Source of the DNA: Candidatus Sumerlaeota bacterium
GTDB taxonomy: Bacteria; Sumerlaeota; Sumerlaeia; MWCT01; JAUWMI01
DNA: 64,000 nucleotides
Direction of reading: 5' to 3'
Assembly (NCBI GenBank): GCA_030613245.1
Contig: JAUWMI010000013.1
Location: 20,964 to 84,963 of the forward strand
This document shows, in pieces, positions 16,130 through 25,709 of the stretch; the first letter of the stretch is position 1; every line of letters begins with the position of its first letter. The translations under genes and the position numbers were made by a program. The notes beneath the pieces are model-generated. The model was not told where the DNA came from and ran no database searches. It saw only the letters and a list, made by a program, of their open reading frames with translations.

Positions 16130-17200
16130 ATGATCCGCTTGCATAACCACTGCTACTCGTGGCTTCTTTTCCTGCTGATTACGCGGGCTACCTTAGCCCA
16201 ACCCCAAACCAACCTGGATCTCCTCGCTGCGCACAACATTGCACCTTCCGCATCGGGAATAATCAGCTTTCTCCACTCCGGATGGGCCGTTTTGCCCAGC
16301 AAGGCTACCATGCCAGAATTCCCTACCGAAAAAACCCAGCTCCTTATTCTGGCCATTGAAGAGCTCGGCAAGGCCCGCGAACGCCGGGCAGTTGACGTGC
16401 TCCTGAATATCGCACAAGGCAAGCTGAGCGATGGTGTTGAGGAGCTCATCCAGCACGATCTCGCCAGACTACCACTCGAACGGCAGGCGACCCAGCGTCA
16501 GTTCATGCTCGCTCTGCTCCGCTACAATGCGGTGAACGCTCTTGGACTGATTGGCGACGCGCGTGCCCTACCTGTTGTTCAGCAGTTGGCCACCGAGGAG
16601 ACCAATGCGCGCCTCAAGTGCCGCTATATACTTGCCCTAGCTTGCCTTGGCGGTGCTCCGGATATTAACTTTTTAGCCGCACAAATTAAGCGCGCCAACC
16701 AGGCCGAGTCGGTCACCGCCGCCCAGATATTTTACCTCATCACCGGTGTTTCGTACCGGCTCACACCCACCACACCGCTGAAAGCCCGCAGGCTTGCTGC
16801 CGAGAAGTACGAAACATGGTGGAGGCAAAACCGTGAGACGTTCAGCGTAAATCCCGGCGCAGTAATTCGCCGTCGCCTTACACCCTCCGTGGAGGCGAAA
16901 AGACCTCTCACCTCGCTGCGCAATCTGCTCGATGCCGCTGGCCACATTCTTGACATCAACGGCCAATACCAGAGTTACGAAGCGCGCCAGCAGCTGGAGA
17001 CACTCGGCCCCTCTATGTTGCCCGACCTCGAAAAGATAGTGTGGGATGAAATGGAAGATCTGCGCATCCGGCGCCAGGCCATCATCTATTATGCGCAGCT
17101 ATGCGGCAAGAAGGCCAAAAGAACCCTCAAAAAGCTCCGGAAGGACAAGAACCCCGAAATCTCGCAATTGGCAAGATCACTGCTCCTCAATCTACGGTAG
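16130..17200 (+). CDS. Secreted HEAT-repeat protein
   Basis: The N-terminal signal peptide (W-L-L-F-L-L-I-T-R-A-T-L-A-Q, likely cleaved after L-A-Q) precedes helical repeats typical of HEAT/PBS-lyase-type modules: N-A-L-G-L-I-G-D-A-R-A-L-P-V-V-Q-Q-L, L-A-L-A-C-L-G-G-A-P-D and the C-terminal R-R-Q-A-I-I-Y-Y-A-Q-L-C-G-K-K-A. The protein is probably periplasmic and no enzyme motif was found. It is convergent with pta across a large palindrome at 17232-17267. Confidence 0.7.
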   Translation: MIRLHNHCYSWLLFLLITRATLAQPQTNLDLLAAHNIAPSASGIISFLHSGWAVLPSKATMPEFPTEKTQLLILAIEELGKARERRAVDVLLNIAQGKLSDGVEELIQHDLARLPLERQATQRQFMLALLRYNAVNALGLIGDARALPVVQQLATEETNARLKCRYILALACLGGAPDINFLAAQIKRANQAESVTAAQIFYLITGVSYRLTPTTPLKARRLAAEKYETWWRQNRETFSVNPGAVIRRRLTPSVEAKRPLTSLRNLLDAAGHILDINGQYQSYEARQQLETLGPSMLPDLEKIVWDEMEDLRIRRQAIIYYAQLCGKKAKRTLKKLRKDKNPEISQLARSLLLNLR

Positions 17201-17231
17201 CCCTGGCCTCGTCTTTATTTGGGAAAACTGA

Positions 17232-17267
17232 GTAGGGGTTCATCCGCCGCGGCGGATGAATCCCTAC
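17232..17267. repeat. Long 36-bp GTAGGG palindrome, core CATCCGCCGCGGCGGATG
   Basis: This perfect palindrome is longer and more GC-rich than the other family members. It lies between two convergent genes, so it may serve as a two-way transcript-end hairpin. Confidence 0.8.
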
Positions 17268-17286
17268 AAATGCGAGCCGCCGGATA

Positions 17287-18282
17287 TTATCCTACTTCCA
17301 CTGCGGTAATTGCTGCCACCAGGACAATATCTTCAGCCGTACATCCGCGGGAGAGATCGTTCACAGGCAGTGCCAAGCCCTGAATTATCGGACCGTAAGC
17401 CTCAGCCTTCGCAAGACGCTCAGTCAACTTGTAAGCGATATTCCCAGCATTTAGGTCCGGGAAAATCAATACATTGGCTTTACCGACGACAGGGCTCCCT
17501 GGCGCTTTCTTTTTACCAATCGCTTCTACCAGCGCTGCATCGCCCTGAATCTCACCATCAACTATCAAATCCGGACATTTCGTTCGGGCAAGTTCCGTTG
17601 CCTCTTTCATTCGCTGAGCAGCTGGATGCTCTGCGCTTCCGTAAGTCGAAAAAGCCAGCATGGCAACGTACGGCGTGACCTGCAGGAGCATGCGTGCAGA
17701 GTCGGCCGAAGCAATCGCAATATCCGCCAGCTGCTCAACCGTCGGCTCTGGGATTACAGCGCAATCCGCGTAAATAAATGCACCGTTTGCTCCGTACGGA
17801 CAATCCGGCACGATCATAATAAAGCAGCTCGAAACGGTCTTTATTCCCGGTTTGCATCCTATGATTTTAATGCTCGCGCGCAGCACATTGGCCGTTGTAT
17901 TCACTGCGCCCGCGGTCATGCCATCCGCCAGGCCTTTTTTGACCATCATCGCTCCGAAATAAAGCGGATCCTCAAAAATCTTGCGAACCTGTTCATCTGT
18001 CAGATTGTCCTTTTTGCGCAACTTCTGGTAGCTGGCAACAAAATCGCCAATCTTTTCATACGACAGGTGATCAATGGTCTCAATGTCGTCCAATTTCACG
18101 CTCGCCTCTTGCGCTTTTCTTGAGAGTTCCTGCTTCGGCCCAAGCACAATTGGGTTGGCAATCCCTTGATCTTTCACTTTACGTACAGCGATGCACGTTC
18201 GGCTATCCAGCACAGCTTCTGGAAACACAACACGCCGCTGCGCCGCTTTAGCTCGTTCAAGAATACTGGCGATTATGCTCAT
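17287..18282 (-). CDS. pta: Phosphate acetyltransferase
   Basis: It interconverts acetyl-CoA plus phosphate with acetyl-phosphate plus CoA. The PTA_PTB fold shows V-F-P-E-A near the N-terminus, [53 protein letters not shown] and G-P-I-I-Q-G. ATG 18282 is chosen ([10 protein letters not shown]); the upstream in-frame extension has no family match. At 331 residues it is the short form without the N-terminal regulatory domains. No acetate kinase gene is visible nearby. Confidence 0.95.
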   Translation of the reverse strand: MSIIASILERAKAAQRRVVFPEAVLDSRTCIAVRKVKDQGIANPIVLGPKQELSRKAQEASVKLDDIETIDHLSYEKIGDFVASYQKLRKKDNLTDEQVRKIFEDPLYFGAMMVKKGLADGMTAGAVNTTANVLRASIKIIGCKPGIKTVSSCFIMIVPDCPYGANGAFIYADCAVIPEPTVEQLADIAIASADSARMLLQVTPYVAMLAFSTYGSAEHPAAQRMKEATELARTKCPDLIVDGEIQGDAALVEAIGKKKAPGSPVVGKANVLIFPDLNAGNIAYKLTERLAKAEAYGPIIQGLALPVNDLSRGCTAEDIVLVAAITAVEVG

Positions 18283-18422
18283 CTTCTCTATCCCTTCCCA
18301 AGATTTTCCGCTTATGACCTGAAAAAAATGCAAGATGATCAATAGGTGATGAAACCCACAGAATCAAGGAAATTCTTAGTTATGGTGACGGACAGCTCGA
18401 GATGAAAAATATGTATTTATTA

Positions 18423-18450
18423 GTAGGGGCGTATTGCAATACGCCCCTAC
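18423..18450. repeat. GTAGGG palindromic element, core GTATTGCAATAC
   Basis: This perfect 28-bp copy lies in the divergent region between pta and the next plus-strand gene. An in-frame extension of that gene would run through it but lacks a ribosome site. Confidence 0.9.
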
Positions 18451-18581
18451 TAATAAAGCAAGCCGTCCATATAGACGCACGTTGTAACGCATTGACCCGT
18501 AAAGAGGTTTTGCATGATAACTTTGGCTTGCAGTACAACCCTGCATCTTATAAGATAGCACATGATAATATGGAGGAAGCA

Positions 18582-19070
18582 ATGAACTTATTCAAATTCG
18601 TTCTATTTCCAATCATACTACTTGCTATTGCGATGCTTGGGATTAAAGAGTACACTACGTACGTCTCAGCAAAGGCCCGAGGCGAGGAGATTTTGTATTT
18701 CAGGCGACGAGTGATTCGTCGCCTGGTAGGGCTTGGGCTTCTCATTGTCATTGTGGTGCTAATCTCGCTCCATAATAAAGTCTCAGCTTTTCTGGGATCT
18801 GCAGGCATGAATCTCCTTTATCTGCTCGGATGTTTGGCCTTAACGTTAGTAATCTTTGTGCTTGCTATTATTGACCTGAAGGAAACGGGCGAGATGGTTG
18901 TGAAAAAGCAGCGCGACCTTGCCCGCGATTCTATCTCTTCCCTTCAGCAGCGAGTCAGAGAATTTCAGAAGACTGACGCAGAACAGCAGGCTTGCCACGG
19001 CGGCACCGCTAAAGGTGGCAGACAGACCGACGCCCACACACAGAGCGAAGACTCACGAAGTGCCTCATAA
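18582..19070 (+). CDS. Small membrane protein with C-terminal charged tail
   Basis: ATG 18582 is preceded by GGAGGAAGCA, a good ribosome site. The 162-residue product has three hydrophobic stretches (L-F-P-I-I-L-L-A-I-A-M-L-G, L-G-L-L-I-V-I-V-V-L-I and L-L-Y-L-L-G-C-L-A-L-T-L-V-I-F-V-L-A-I-I), then a polar, coiled-coil-like tail (D-S-I-S-S-L-Q-Q-R-V-R-E-F). I recognise no family. It lies 49 bp upstream of a histidine kinase gene and is probably co-transcribed with it, so it could be a membrane accessory of that sensor. Confidence 0.65.
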   Translation: MNLFKFVLFPIILLAIAMLGIKEYTTYVSAKARGEEILYFRRRVIRRLVGLGLLIVIVVLISLHNKVSAFLGSAGMNLLYLLGCLALTLVIFVLAIIDLKETGEMVVKKQRDLARDSISSLQQRVREFQKTDAEQQACHGGTAKGGRQTDAHTQSEDSRSAS

Positions 19071-19119
19071 AAGTGACCCTATTGGCGGCCTTATCAATGT
19101 TAAGGTGCGTGATAACACC

Positions 19120-20490
19120 ATGAAACGAAGCGTCTCGCTAAAGACCAAAACGGTGCTTCTCTGCATCTGTGCGCTGGTGCTGCTGGGTTTTGTCACCACG
19201 CTCATCGGCCTCTACTACGTCAACGTGCTCAAGGAGAATATCGTCAAGGACGCCCTGCTGCTTGCCGAAGAACAGGGCAAGCAGATCTCACAAGAGATTC
19301 ATGCGCTTATGGCAGAGGAAGAACATGCTCAGCTGCAGGATTTGTGCAATCTTCCCGTATTCAACGCGAAGCTCGAAATCCTGATCAAGCGCAACGAGAA
19401 CATTGTGGGGGCAGCGTTCGTTGATCCTGAGGGAAATGTAGTTGTGGCTCACTATCGCGATTCATCCGATGACATCAAGATGCTGCAGCCTGATTCGTCG
19501 TATCAGATTGACCTGTCGGATACTGCACAGACACGCTGGGAAATTCTGATTAACAGGCCTCTCGACCTACACCGGATCACGCTCCCGATCAGAAATGGTG
19601 AAGTAGCGCTTGGCCATCTTGAGTACGGGGTCTCTGAGAGCTCAATCTTTCGCCGTATCTCGGCAACCAGCCAGCTCTTCACAGCACGCATTATCATGAT
19701 GGTCGCTATTCTTGTAATCTTGGTAGGAGCAACATTTCTCTTCCTCTGGAAAATGTTCAGCCACCACCTGGCCCTGTTGAAAGAGAAAGACCAGCTCGAT
19801 AAGATGGCCTATGTGGGCACCCTGGCCTCGGGGCTCGCCCACGAAATCCGCAATCCGCTGAACGCAATGAGTGTAAATCTGGCAGTAATTGAGGAGGAAA
19901 TTGAAGAGCAGCCCAGTGAAATGACAAGACGCCATAAGGGTGTCATTGGATCGCTGCAAAGGCAAATCGCGCAGCTTAACACCACGCTCACAAACTTCCT
20001 GCGATTTGCTCTGCCAGCTAAAATCCAACTCGTGCAAATCAGTCTCATCGAACTGCTGCGCGACACACTCGCACTGCTCGAACCAGAAATGCGCCGGAAG
20101 GGAATCCGCTACGCGCTCCAAGCCCCAGAAACGTGCGATCTTGTTGCCGACCCAAATGCCTTACGCCAGGTGCTCATGAACGTACTGCTCAATGCCATAC
20201 AAGCCTTGAGTCGCGGAGAAAAGCGCATTGACATAACCGTGGATGTGCACGATAAGCACTGTCGCGTTGCCATAACTGATACAGGCGAAGGTATTCCGGA
20301 GGAGCAGCTGGAAAGCATCTTCGAGGTGTTTCATTCAACAAAACCAGGAGGATCAGGATTTGGCCTGGCCATTGCGCGGCGTATCGTGTCGGATCATCGA
20401 GGTAGAATCTGGGCTGAAAACGTCAATGGTGCTGGAGCCCGAATCGTCATCGAGTTGCCGCTGAACCCTGTGGCTCAGAGGCCAGAGTGA
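19120..20490 (+). CDS. Sensor histidine kinase (NtrB/ZraS-like)
   Basis: It has membrane span 1 (about residues 10-32), a periplasmic sensor of about 155 residues, and span 2 (about 190-212). The DHp domain carries phospho-acceptor His in L-A-H-E-I-R-N-P-L-N-A-M, and the ATPase domain has N-box N-V-L-L-N-A-I-Q-A-L, D-T-G-E-G-I-P and G-F-G-L-A-I-A-R-R-I-V. Its partner is very likely the sigma-54 response regulator at 21300, separated only by a DUF502 gene. ATG 19120 gives the natural membrane-proximal start. The signal sensed is unknown. Confidence 0.93.
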   Translation: MKRSVSLKTKTVLLCICALVLLGFVTTLIGLYYVNVLKENIVKDALLLAEEQGKQISQEIHALMAEEEHAQLQDLCNLPVFNAKLEILIKRNENIVGAAFVDPEGNVVVAHYRDSSDDIKMLQPDSSYQIDLSDTAQTRWEILINRPLDLHRITLPIRNGEVALGHLEYGVSESSIFRRISATSQLFTARIIMMVAILVILVGATFLFLWKMFSHHLALLKEKDQLDKMAYVGTLASGLAHEIRNPLNAMSVNLAVIEEEIEEQPSEMTRRHKGVIGSLQRQIAQLNTTLTNFLRFALPAKIQLVQISLIELLRDTLALLEPEMRRKGIRYALQAPETCDLVADPNALRQVLMNVLLNAIQALSRGEKRIDITVDVHDKHCRVAITDTGEGIPEEQLESIFEVFHSTKPGGSGFGLAIARRIVSDHRGRIWAENVNGAGARIVIELPLNPVAQRPE

Positions 20491-20512
20491 GTCCGCACAA
20501 TCGGTCTAAGCA

Positions 20513-20540
20513 GTAGGAAAGTTTAATTGAACGCCCCCAC
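20513..20540. repeat. GTAGGG palindromic element, core GTTTAATTGAAC
   Basis: It lies between the histidine kinase stop and the DUF502 start, and the ribosome site AAGGAG follows immediately. The arms are GTAGGAAA and GCCCCCAC. Confidence 0.7.
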
Positions 20541-20556
20541 CAAGGAGACGAGCAAA

Positions 20557-21240
20557 ATGGGATTCTTAAAATCTGTCTGGGTTATGATTAAGAACAGCAT
20601 TATCGCCGGTATCATTACCATTATCCCCATAGCTATTACGTATCTTGTGGTCAAATTTCTGTTCGAAAAAATCCATCGGATCTTCGAGCCGGTGGTCGCG
20701 AATGTCTTTAACATCCAGAGCTCCATCATCGGAATCGGACTTTCCCTGTTTCTTGCATTTGCGTTCGTCTACATTATAGGGCTCCTGTCAGCTGCCCTGG
20801 TTTTTCGGCGTTGGCTGGCAAAGGCCGAGACGATCCTTGCGAAGATTCCATTTGTCAAATTTCTCTACAGCACTACCAAGCAAGTGATTGATTCACTGGC
20901 AATGCCCAAGCGCAAGGCCTTCAAGCGAGTAGTCTTTATTGAGTACCCGCGAAAAGGTATCCGCAGCCTCGCGTTCGCTACCGGGGAGATTCGAGTCAAA
21001 AAGAGCAACGAACTGTTTGTCAGTGTATTCCTCCCTACTACGCCGAATCCAACGTCTGGCTTTCTCCTGTATCTTCCGATAGACCAGATTCAGGATACGA
21101 ATCTCACAATTGAAGAAGGTATGAAAATCGTCATTTCCGCTGGAATTCTCGCGCCCATGGGAATAGAAACATATGAACACGATTCCACACCGCTTCCAGC
21201 CAGTGAACCATCCGCATCCACGGAACCCAAGGTAACCTGA
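20557..21240 (+). CDS. DUF502 family inner-membrane protein
   Basis: The DUF502 pattern is clear: two N-terminal membrane helices (I-I-A-G-I-I-T-I-I-P-I-A-I-T-Y and L-S-L-F-L-A-F-A-F-V-Y-I-I-G-L), then I-P-F-V-K-F-L-Y-S-T-T-K-Q and F-K-R-V-V-F-I-E-Y-P-R-K-G. T-T-P-N-P-T-S-G-F and E-E-G-M-K-I-V-I-S-A-G complete it. The molecular function of the family is not established. ATG 20557 is preferred over the upstream TTG because AAGGAG stands at proper spacing. Its position between a kinase and its regulator suggests a role in the same envelope response. Confidence 0.92.
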   Translation: MGFLKSVWVMIKNSIIAGIITIIPIAITYLVVKFLFEKIHRIFEPVVANVFNIQSSIIGIGLSLFLAFAFVYIIGLLSAALVFRRWLAKAETILAKIPFVKFLYSTTKQVIDSLAMPKRKAFKRVVFIEYPRKGIRSLAFATGEIRVKKSNELFVSVFLPTTPNPTSGFLLYLPIDQIQDTNLTIEEGMKIVISAGILAPMGIETYEHDSTPLPASEPSASTEPKVT

Positions 21241-21299
21241 CTTCTTTCAGGCTGCGTTATCGCAGGGCGGTCTGGAATAAGGATAAGGACGGAATCTAC

Positions 21300-22655
21300 A
21301 TGGCAAATACGGTACTCATTGTTGACGACAATCCCGACAATCTGAAGAGCCTGGAGCTTGGGCTATCGCGCTTGGAGTATCATATATTGACGGCTGACGG
21401 CGGTCCAGCGGCCCTGGAGCGGCTGAAAAATGACGACGTGGACGTTGTTATCACCGACCTCAAGATGCCAGAGATTGATGGCATGGAAGTTTTGCGCTTC
21501 GCCGGACAACTTACTCCCCCACCTGATGTGATCGTGCTGACAGCATATGGGACTGTTGAATCGGCAGTTAATGCCATGAAACAAGGAGCCTATGATTACC
21601 TCGGCAAGCCGGTCAACATTAATGAGCTGCGCGTTAAAGTTGACAAGGCCATGGCGCACCAGAGCCTCCTGCAAGAGAACATATACCTGCATACACAGAT
21701 TGATAAGCGCTATGGATTTGAGGAGATGATTGCCGAAACACAGGAGATGCAAAACATCTTTGAACAAGTCCGTCTCATTGCGAAAAGTAAGGCGACTGTA
21801 CTGATTTCTGGAGAGAGTGGAACAGGAAAAGAACTTCTGGCAAAGGCCATCCATTATAATAGCCCTCGCGGCAAGAACCGCTTCCTCCCGGTGCACTGTG
21901 CCGCCCTGACCGAGACCCTGATAGAGAGTGAACTTTTCGGCCATGAACGTGGAGCCTTTACCGGCGCTGTATCGCGCAAACAGGGACGATTCGAACTGGC
22001 AAGCGGCGGCACCCTGTTCCTTGATGAAATCGCTGACATCCCTCCGTCTATGCAGGTAAAGCTCCTGCGCGTGCTGGAAACAAAAGAATTCATGCGCGTG
22101 GGCGGGGTCACGTCCATCCATGTTGACGTGCGCATTATTGCTGCCACCAACCGCAATCTCCAGGAAGAGGTGGATGAAGGACGATTTCGGGAAGATCTCT
22201 TCTACCGCCTCAAAGTCATCGTATTTGAGCTACCGCCGTTGCGCAATCGTAAGGCAGACATCCCCATCCTGGTGAAGAAATTCGTTGATGAGTTTGCGCG
22301 AGAAAACCAAAAACCCGTCCACTCGATTTCCCACAAAGCGATGGCCCGCCTGATTGCCTACCATTGGCCGGGAAACATCCGTGAGCTGCGAAATTGCATT
22401 GAGAATACCGTCGTCTTTCTCGACAAGGACACAATTGATGTCGAAGACCTCCCGCCAAACTTACAGGAAACCGACACTTCCTCAGACACTTTCTCTATGC
22501 CTGTGGGCCAACCCCTTGAGCTGATTGAAAAGCAGTACATCCAGCAAACTCTTATGATAGTTGATGGCAACCGAACAAAAGCCGCCCAGCTGCTGGGAAT
22601 CAGCCGGCGCACACTTCAGAGAAAACTGAAAGAACTGGGGATAGATACGGGTTAA
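21300..22655 (+). CDS. Sigma-54-dependent response regulator (NtrC/ZraR class)
   Basis: The receiver domain has D-D-N in the acidic pocket, phospho-acceptor Asp in V-I-T-D-L-K-M-P, T-A-Y-G and K-P. The AAA+ domain has Walker A G-E-S-G-T-G-K-E, the sigma-54 contact loop G-A-F-T-G-A, Walker B G-G-T-L-F-L-D-E-I and the R-finger segment F-R-E-D-L-F-Y-R-L. The C-terminal Fis-type helix-turn-helix is G-N-R-T-K-A-A-Q-L-L-G-I-S-R-R-T-L-Q-R-K. At 451 residues it is full length. It should activate sigma-54 promoters; degP is the next gene, but its upstream region has only a weak GG/GT match. Confidence 0.96.
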   Translation: MANTVLIVDDNPDNLKSLELGLSRLEYHILTADGGPAALERLKNDDVDVVITDLKMPEIDGMEVLRFAGQLTPPPDVIVLTAYGTVESAVNAMKQGAYDYLGKPVNINELRVKVDKAMAHQSLLQENIYLHTQIDKRYGFEEMIAETQEMQNIFEQVRLIAKSKATVLISGESGTGKELLAKAIHYNSPRGKNRFLPVHCAALTETLIESELFGHERGAFTGAVSRKQGRFELASGGTLFLDEIADIPPSMQVKLLRVLETKEFMRVGGVTSIHVDVRIIAATNRNLQEEVDEGRFREDLFYRLKVIVFELPPLRNRKADIPILVKKFVDEFARENQKPVHSISHKAMARLIAYHWPGNIRELRNCIENTVVFLDKDTIDVEDLPPNLQETDTSSDTFSMPVGQPLELIEKQYIQQTLMIVDGNRTKAAQLLGISRRTLQRKLKELGIDTG

Positions 22656-23055
22656 TGTGACAATTTTGCCCATCCCCGAGGGCATTCGCCCTTTGCTGCG
22701 ACATTTTGTCCCACATGCTCTCTCTCGCCGCCCTTTACCTGGTTCTCGCTTGGCAATAGGTCTCTTCTAGCACTTGAACAGAGTAGGGACAGATTATAAT
22801 CTGTACTTGCTTGTACACCTTTGATATTACAAATGATAAGATAACAAGGCGTGCCAATTCCAGTGAAGCCTCAATGGCTTTCGATAAGTTGGCTCATTGT
22901 AATCCTGAAGATTGTGCTAAACTGGTATGATTCTTGTATTGAAATAGTCAGTCTCATTATAAGCATTCAACACTCCCGCATAATCCGAGTGCCGGTAATG
23001 GCCTGCAAAGGGCCCAGACAAAAGTAAAAATACCAAGAAAGGGAGGACTTTAAGA
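22656..23055. other. Intergenic region upstream of degP
   Basis: It holds one palindromic element (22783-22810), a small GAGGGC/GCCCTT hairpin just after the regulator stop (22679-22694) and AT-rich sequence. A GG-N10-GT match near 22929 is too weak to call a sigma-54 promoter. A good ribosome site (GGGAGGA) precedes degP. Confidence 0.5.
22783..22810. repeat. GTAGGG palindromic element, core AGATTATAATCT
   Basis: The left arm is consensus (GTAGGGAC) and the right arm has diverged to TGTACTTGC. It lies in the degP upstream region. Confidence 0.8.
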
Positions 23056-24564
23056 ATGGAACTTTTCACTCAACGCATCATCAGAGGATTCTTCATTTCG
23101 CTTATTGTGCTGGCCATGGTGATTCTTCCCTCTGCAAGTTTCTCATTGGATAAGAACAAGCCTCTAACTTCTCAGACGTTTATTGACGTAGCCAAAGCGA
23201 CCCTACCAACTGTAGTCAGCATTCACGCAAAAGGTCATCTGGATGCTCCTAAAATCATTTTCAAGCGTGAAGGCAAGGAGAAAGCCCCGCCCAAAGAGAA
23301 ACTGCCAGGCCCTGAGGAGTTCTTTCGCCGATTTTTCTTCCATTTCGGTGAGCCTTTTGAGTTACCTTTCCATGAGGAACTGGAATTTACCACCGCTGGC
23401 TCAGGGATCATTATTCGCCCCAACGGATATATTCTGACAAACTATCACGTGATCCGACAGGCCGAAGATGATGGGATAGAAATAACACTACACGACGCGC
23501 GTTCCTTTTCAGGCGACGATGTGAAAATCGTCGGTGTTGACGAGTTCACTGATCTCGCTCTGCTCAAAATCAACGTTGATGATCTTCCCACCGCTGAGTG
23601 GGGTAATTCCGACGAAACCCAGGTTGGCGAATGGGTGCTGGCCCTCGGTGATCCCTTGCAGTTTAACAATTCCGTAACACAAGGCATCATTAGCGCCAAG
23701 CATCGTGTCATCGGCAAAGCCCTGATTGAGGATCTGCTCCAGACCACAGCGATCATCAATCCGGGTAACAGCGGCGGGCCACTGGTCAACCTGGATGGAA
23801 GGGTTATTGGCGTCAACATGGCGATTGCCTCCAATGTTGCACGCTGGCAGGGTATCGGCTTTGCCATCCCATCCAATGAGGCGAAGAAAATCAGCGATGC
23901 GCTCATTGAAAAAGGAGCGGTGGCGCGCGGCTATATTGGCGTCGGCATGGATGCGCTCACCCACCGAATTGCATCTTACTACGGATTAGAAGAGCCTAAG
24001 GGAATTGTCGTCTCCTACGTACAACCTGATGGTCCGGCAGAGAAAGCAGGGATTAAGCGCTATGACGTCGTTACAGAGGTTGACGGCAAACCAATTGAAA
24101 ATCAGTATGACATGCTCCGCAGCATTGCCAGCAAAGACGTTGGCGAAAAGGTCAAGCTCACGCTCCACCGCGAAGAAGACGGCAAGGTAAAGGAATTGAC
24201 TTTAACCGTGACCACCACGGAGCGGCCGAGCGAAGAAGAGATGCAAGAGTTGAAGCAGAGAGAAACGGTCGAGAAGGAGACGTACGACAAGTTGGGGCTA
24301 AAGCTGGACAACATTGTGCGCGAAACAGAGACTGGCAAGGTCAATGCTGGGGTGGAAGTGAAGGGAGTCAAACCAAACAGTCCGGCAGCAAAGTCCGGCT
24401 TGCAGCCCGGCGACATTATCGCTGAGGTTAATAAGATCGACATTAAGAGCATTGACGACTACCGCACTGCACTGCGCAAAGTCCAGAAAGACAAAGACCA
24501 TCTGGTCATGTTCGAGCGCGATGGGGTCATGCGCATTACGACTATTCCACAGCAAGAAAAATAG
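23056..24564 (+). CDS. degP: Periplasmic serine protease DegP/HtrA
   Basis: The signal peptide (I-S-L-I-V-L-A-M-V-I-L-P-S-A-S-F-S) is followed by a trypsin-like domain with the catalytic triad visible: His in L-T-N-Y-H-V-I, Asp in T-D-L-A-L-L-K and Ser in N-P-G-N-S-G-G-P-L. Two PDZ domains follow (G-Y-I-G-V-G-M-D and V-E-V-K-G-V-K-P-N-S-P-A-A-K-S-G-L). At 502 residues it is standard for Do-type proteases, which degrade or refold damaged envelope proteins. The N-terminal loop is rich in Lys/Glu/Phe. Its place after an envelope-type two-component system suggests stress control, which is inference. Confidence 0.96.
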   Translation: MELFTQRIIRGFFISLIVLAMVILPSASFSLDKNKPLTSQTFIDVAKATLPTVVSIHAKGHLDAPKIIFKREGKEKAPPKEKLPGPEEFFRRFFFHFGEPFELPFHEELEFTTAGSGIIIRPNGYILTNYHVIRQAEDDGIEITLHDARSFSGDDVKIVGVDEFTDLALLKINVDDLPTAEWGNSDETQVGEWVLALGDPLQFNNSVTQGIISAKHRVIGKALIEDLLQTTAIINPGNSGGPLVNLDGRVIGVNMAIASNVARWQGIGFAIPSNEAKKISDALIEKGAVARGYIGVGMDALTHRIASYYGLEEPKGIVVSYVQPDGPAEKAGIKRYDVVTEVDGKPIENQYDMLRSIASKDVGEKVKLTLHREEDGKVKELTLTVTTTERPSEEEMQELKQRETVEKETYDKLGLKLDNIVRETETGKVNAGVEVKGVKPNSPAAKSGLQPGDIIAEVNKIDIKSIDDYRTALRKVQKDKDHLVMFERDGVMRITTIPQQEK

Positions 24565-24603
24565 GACCCGAATACTATTAGCCTGTTCTTCTGCCACAGA
24601 ATT

Positions 24604-24631
24604 GTAGGGGCGTATTGCAATACGTCCCTAC
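24604..24631. repeat. GTAGGG palindromic element, core GTATTGCAATAC
   Basis: It lies 40 bp after degP and 26 bp before the Bat cluster start. A TTG-initiated reading would begin inside it, but I regard ATG 24657 as the start. Confidence 0.9.
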
Positions 24632-24656
24632 CGATAGAAGCACGGATCACACTGAT

Positions 24657-25709
24657 ATGAGACGGCACCGACGGCATTTGCTGGCGTTTATGGTCATGGG
24701 CCTGGCCTTTGCCAGCATGGCCATGCGCGAAGAAGATAACCCAGATGTCTTTGGCAGCCTGAGATCCCCCTCAGAATCCCAGACAGGTATTCTTCCAATT
24801 TCCACCCTCGCATTCGATACGGTTTCCACGCAGGGCATACCCGTTGCGCGGCCAAGCGCTGCGTTGCCGCTAGAGCGATTTGAGATTACCGCCAGCGCCT
24901 TCGTTAAACAGGCTGAACAGCCCATTCACCTCAACGATACTGTTTCATTTATAATCCGTGTCAGCTGGAAAGGCGCCATTGGTGACGTTACGGTTGAGAA
25001 TCCCGAACATCCCATATTGACCGGGCTCGAGCTGCTCAGCGTGCAGCCATCGAACAAAACCAGCCCGGAATCGGGCAAGACAGTAGCGGAGTTTCTCTAC
25101 CTCTTGCGTCCCACGCAAAAGGGGACAGCAACCGTTGGTCCTGTTGATATACATTATAGACTTCGTCAATCGGGTGAGGAAGGAACGCTCCGCACTACGA
25201 GCCAGGCGCTTGCCATTCTGCCAGTGCCCATCAACTGGGGGAAAATCCTCCTGGTGGCTCTGGCCATAATCACAGCAGTCATTATCGCCTTGTGCGTGGT
25301 GGCCAGTGTGATACGACGCCGCAGCCGCAAGGCCATGCTCGAAGAAGAGGCCAAACCTTCGCCTTATGAACGGATTCTGGGAGAGCTCTCATCCACGCGA
25401 CTGCTCCTGATTGAGGGCGAACTTAAGAACTTCTACCATAAGATCGCCCAGCTGACCAAGGGCTTCCTGTCGGTCACTGAGGGGAAGCAGGTTATGAATA
25501 TGACGTCTGAAGAACTCGCCACGTACCTGGAGAGCCGCGATATTGATCAGCAAATGCGGGCAAAAGTGCTCTCAATTCTGTCGCGCTGCGACAATGTCCG
25601 GTATGCCGGCTCTGTGCCTACTGAAGCGGAGCACAACGACATTATGGCAGATCTGAAAACTTTGATTGATGCCAAAACACGACAAGAGAAAACAGGAGGT
25701 CAGGAATGA
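24657..25709 (+). CDS. BatD-like membrane protein (beta-domain, one span, helical C-terminus)
   Basis: After a signal-like N-terminus (H-L-L-A-F-M-V-M-G-L-A-F-A-S-M-A) there is a beta-rich domain of the BatD type (V-S-F-I-I-R-V-S-W-K-G ... F-L-Y-L-L-R-P-T-Q-K-G-T-A-T-V-G-P), one transmembrane helix (I-L-L-V-A-L-A-I-I-T-A-V-I-I-A-L) and a cytoplasmic helical tail with F-Y-H-K-I-A-Q-L-T-K-G-F-L and C-D-N-V-R-Y-A-G. The tail is related to the C-termini of the proteins at 29362 and 33299. It overlaps moxR by 4 bp (ATGA), so the two are translationally coupled. Confidence 0.72.
   Translation: MRRHRRHLLAFMVMGLAFASMAMREEDNPDVFGSLRSPSESQTGILPISTLAFDTVSTQGIPVARPSAALPLERFEITASAFVKQAEQPIHLNDTVSFIIRVSWKGAIGDVTVENPEHPILTGLELLSVQPSNKTSPESGKTVAEFLYLLRPTQKGTATVGPVDIHYRLRQSGEEGTLRTTSQALAILPVPINWGKILLVALAIITAVIIALCVVASVIRRRSRKAMLEEEAKPSPYERILGELSSTRLLLIEGELKNFYHKIAQLTKGFLSVTEGKQVMNMTSEELATYLESRDIDQQMRAKVLSILSRCDNVRYAGSVPTEAEHNDIMADLKTLIDAKTRQEKTGGQE

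Noticed and set aside
18402..18581. N-terminal extension of the small membrane protein
   Set aside because: It would translate a perfect palindromic element and lacks a ribosome site, whereas ATG 18582 has GGAGG upstream.
22926..22942. Sigma-54 promoter upstream of degP
   Set aside because: CTGGTATGATTCTTGTA keeps the GG spacing but has GT instead of the invariant GC and a poor -24 box.
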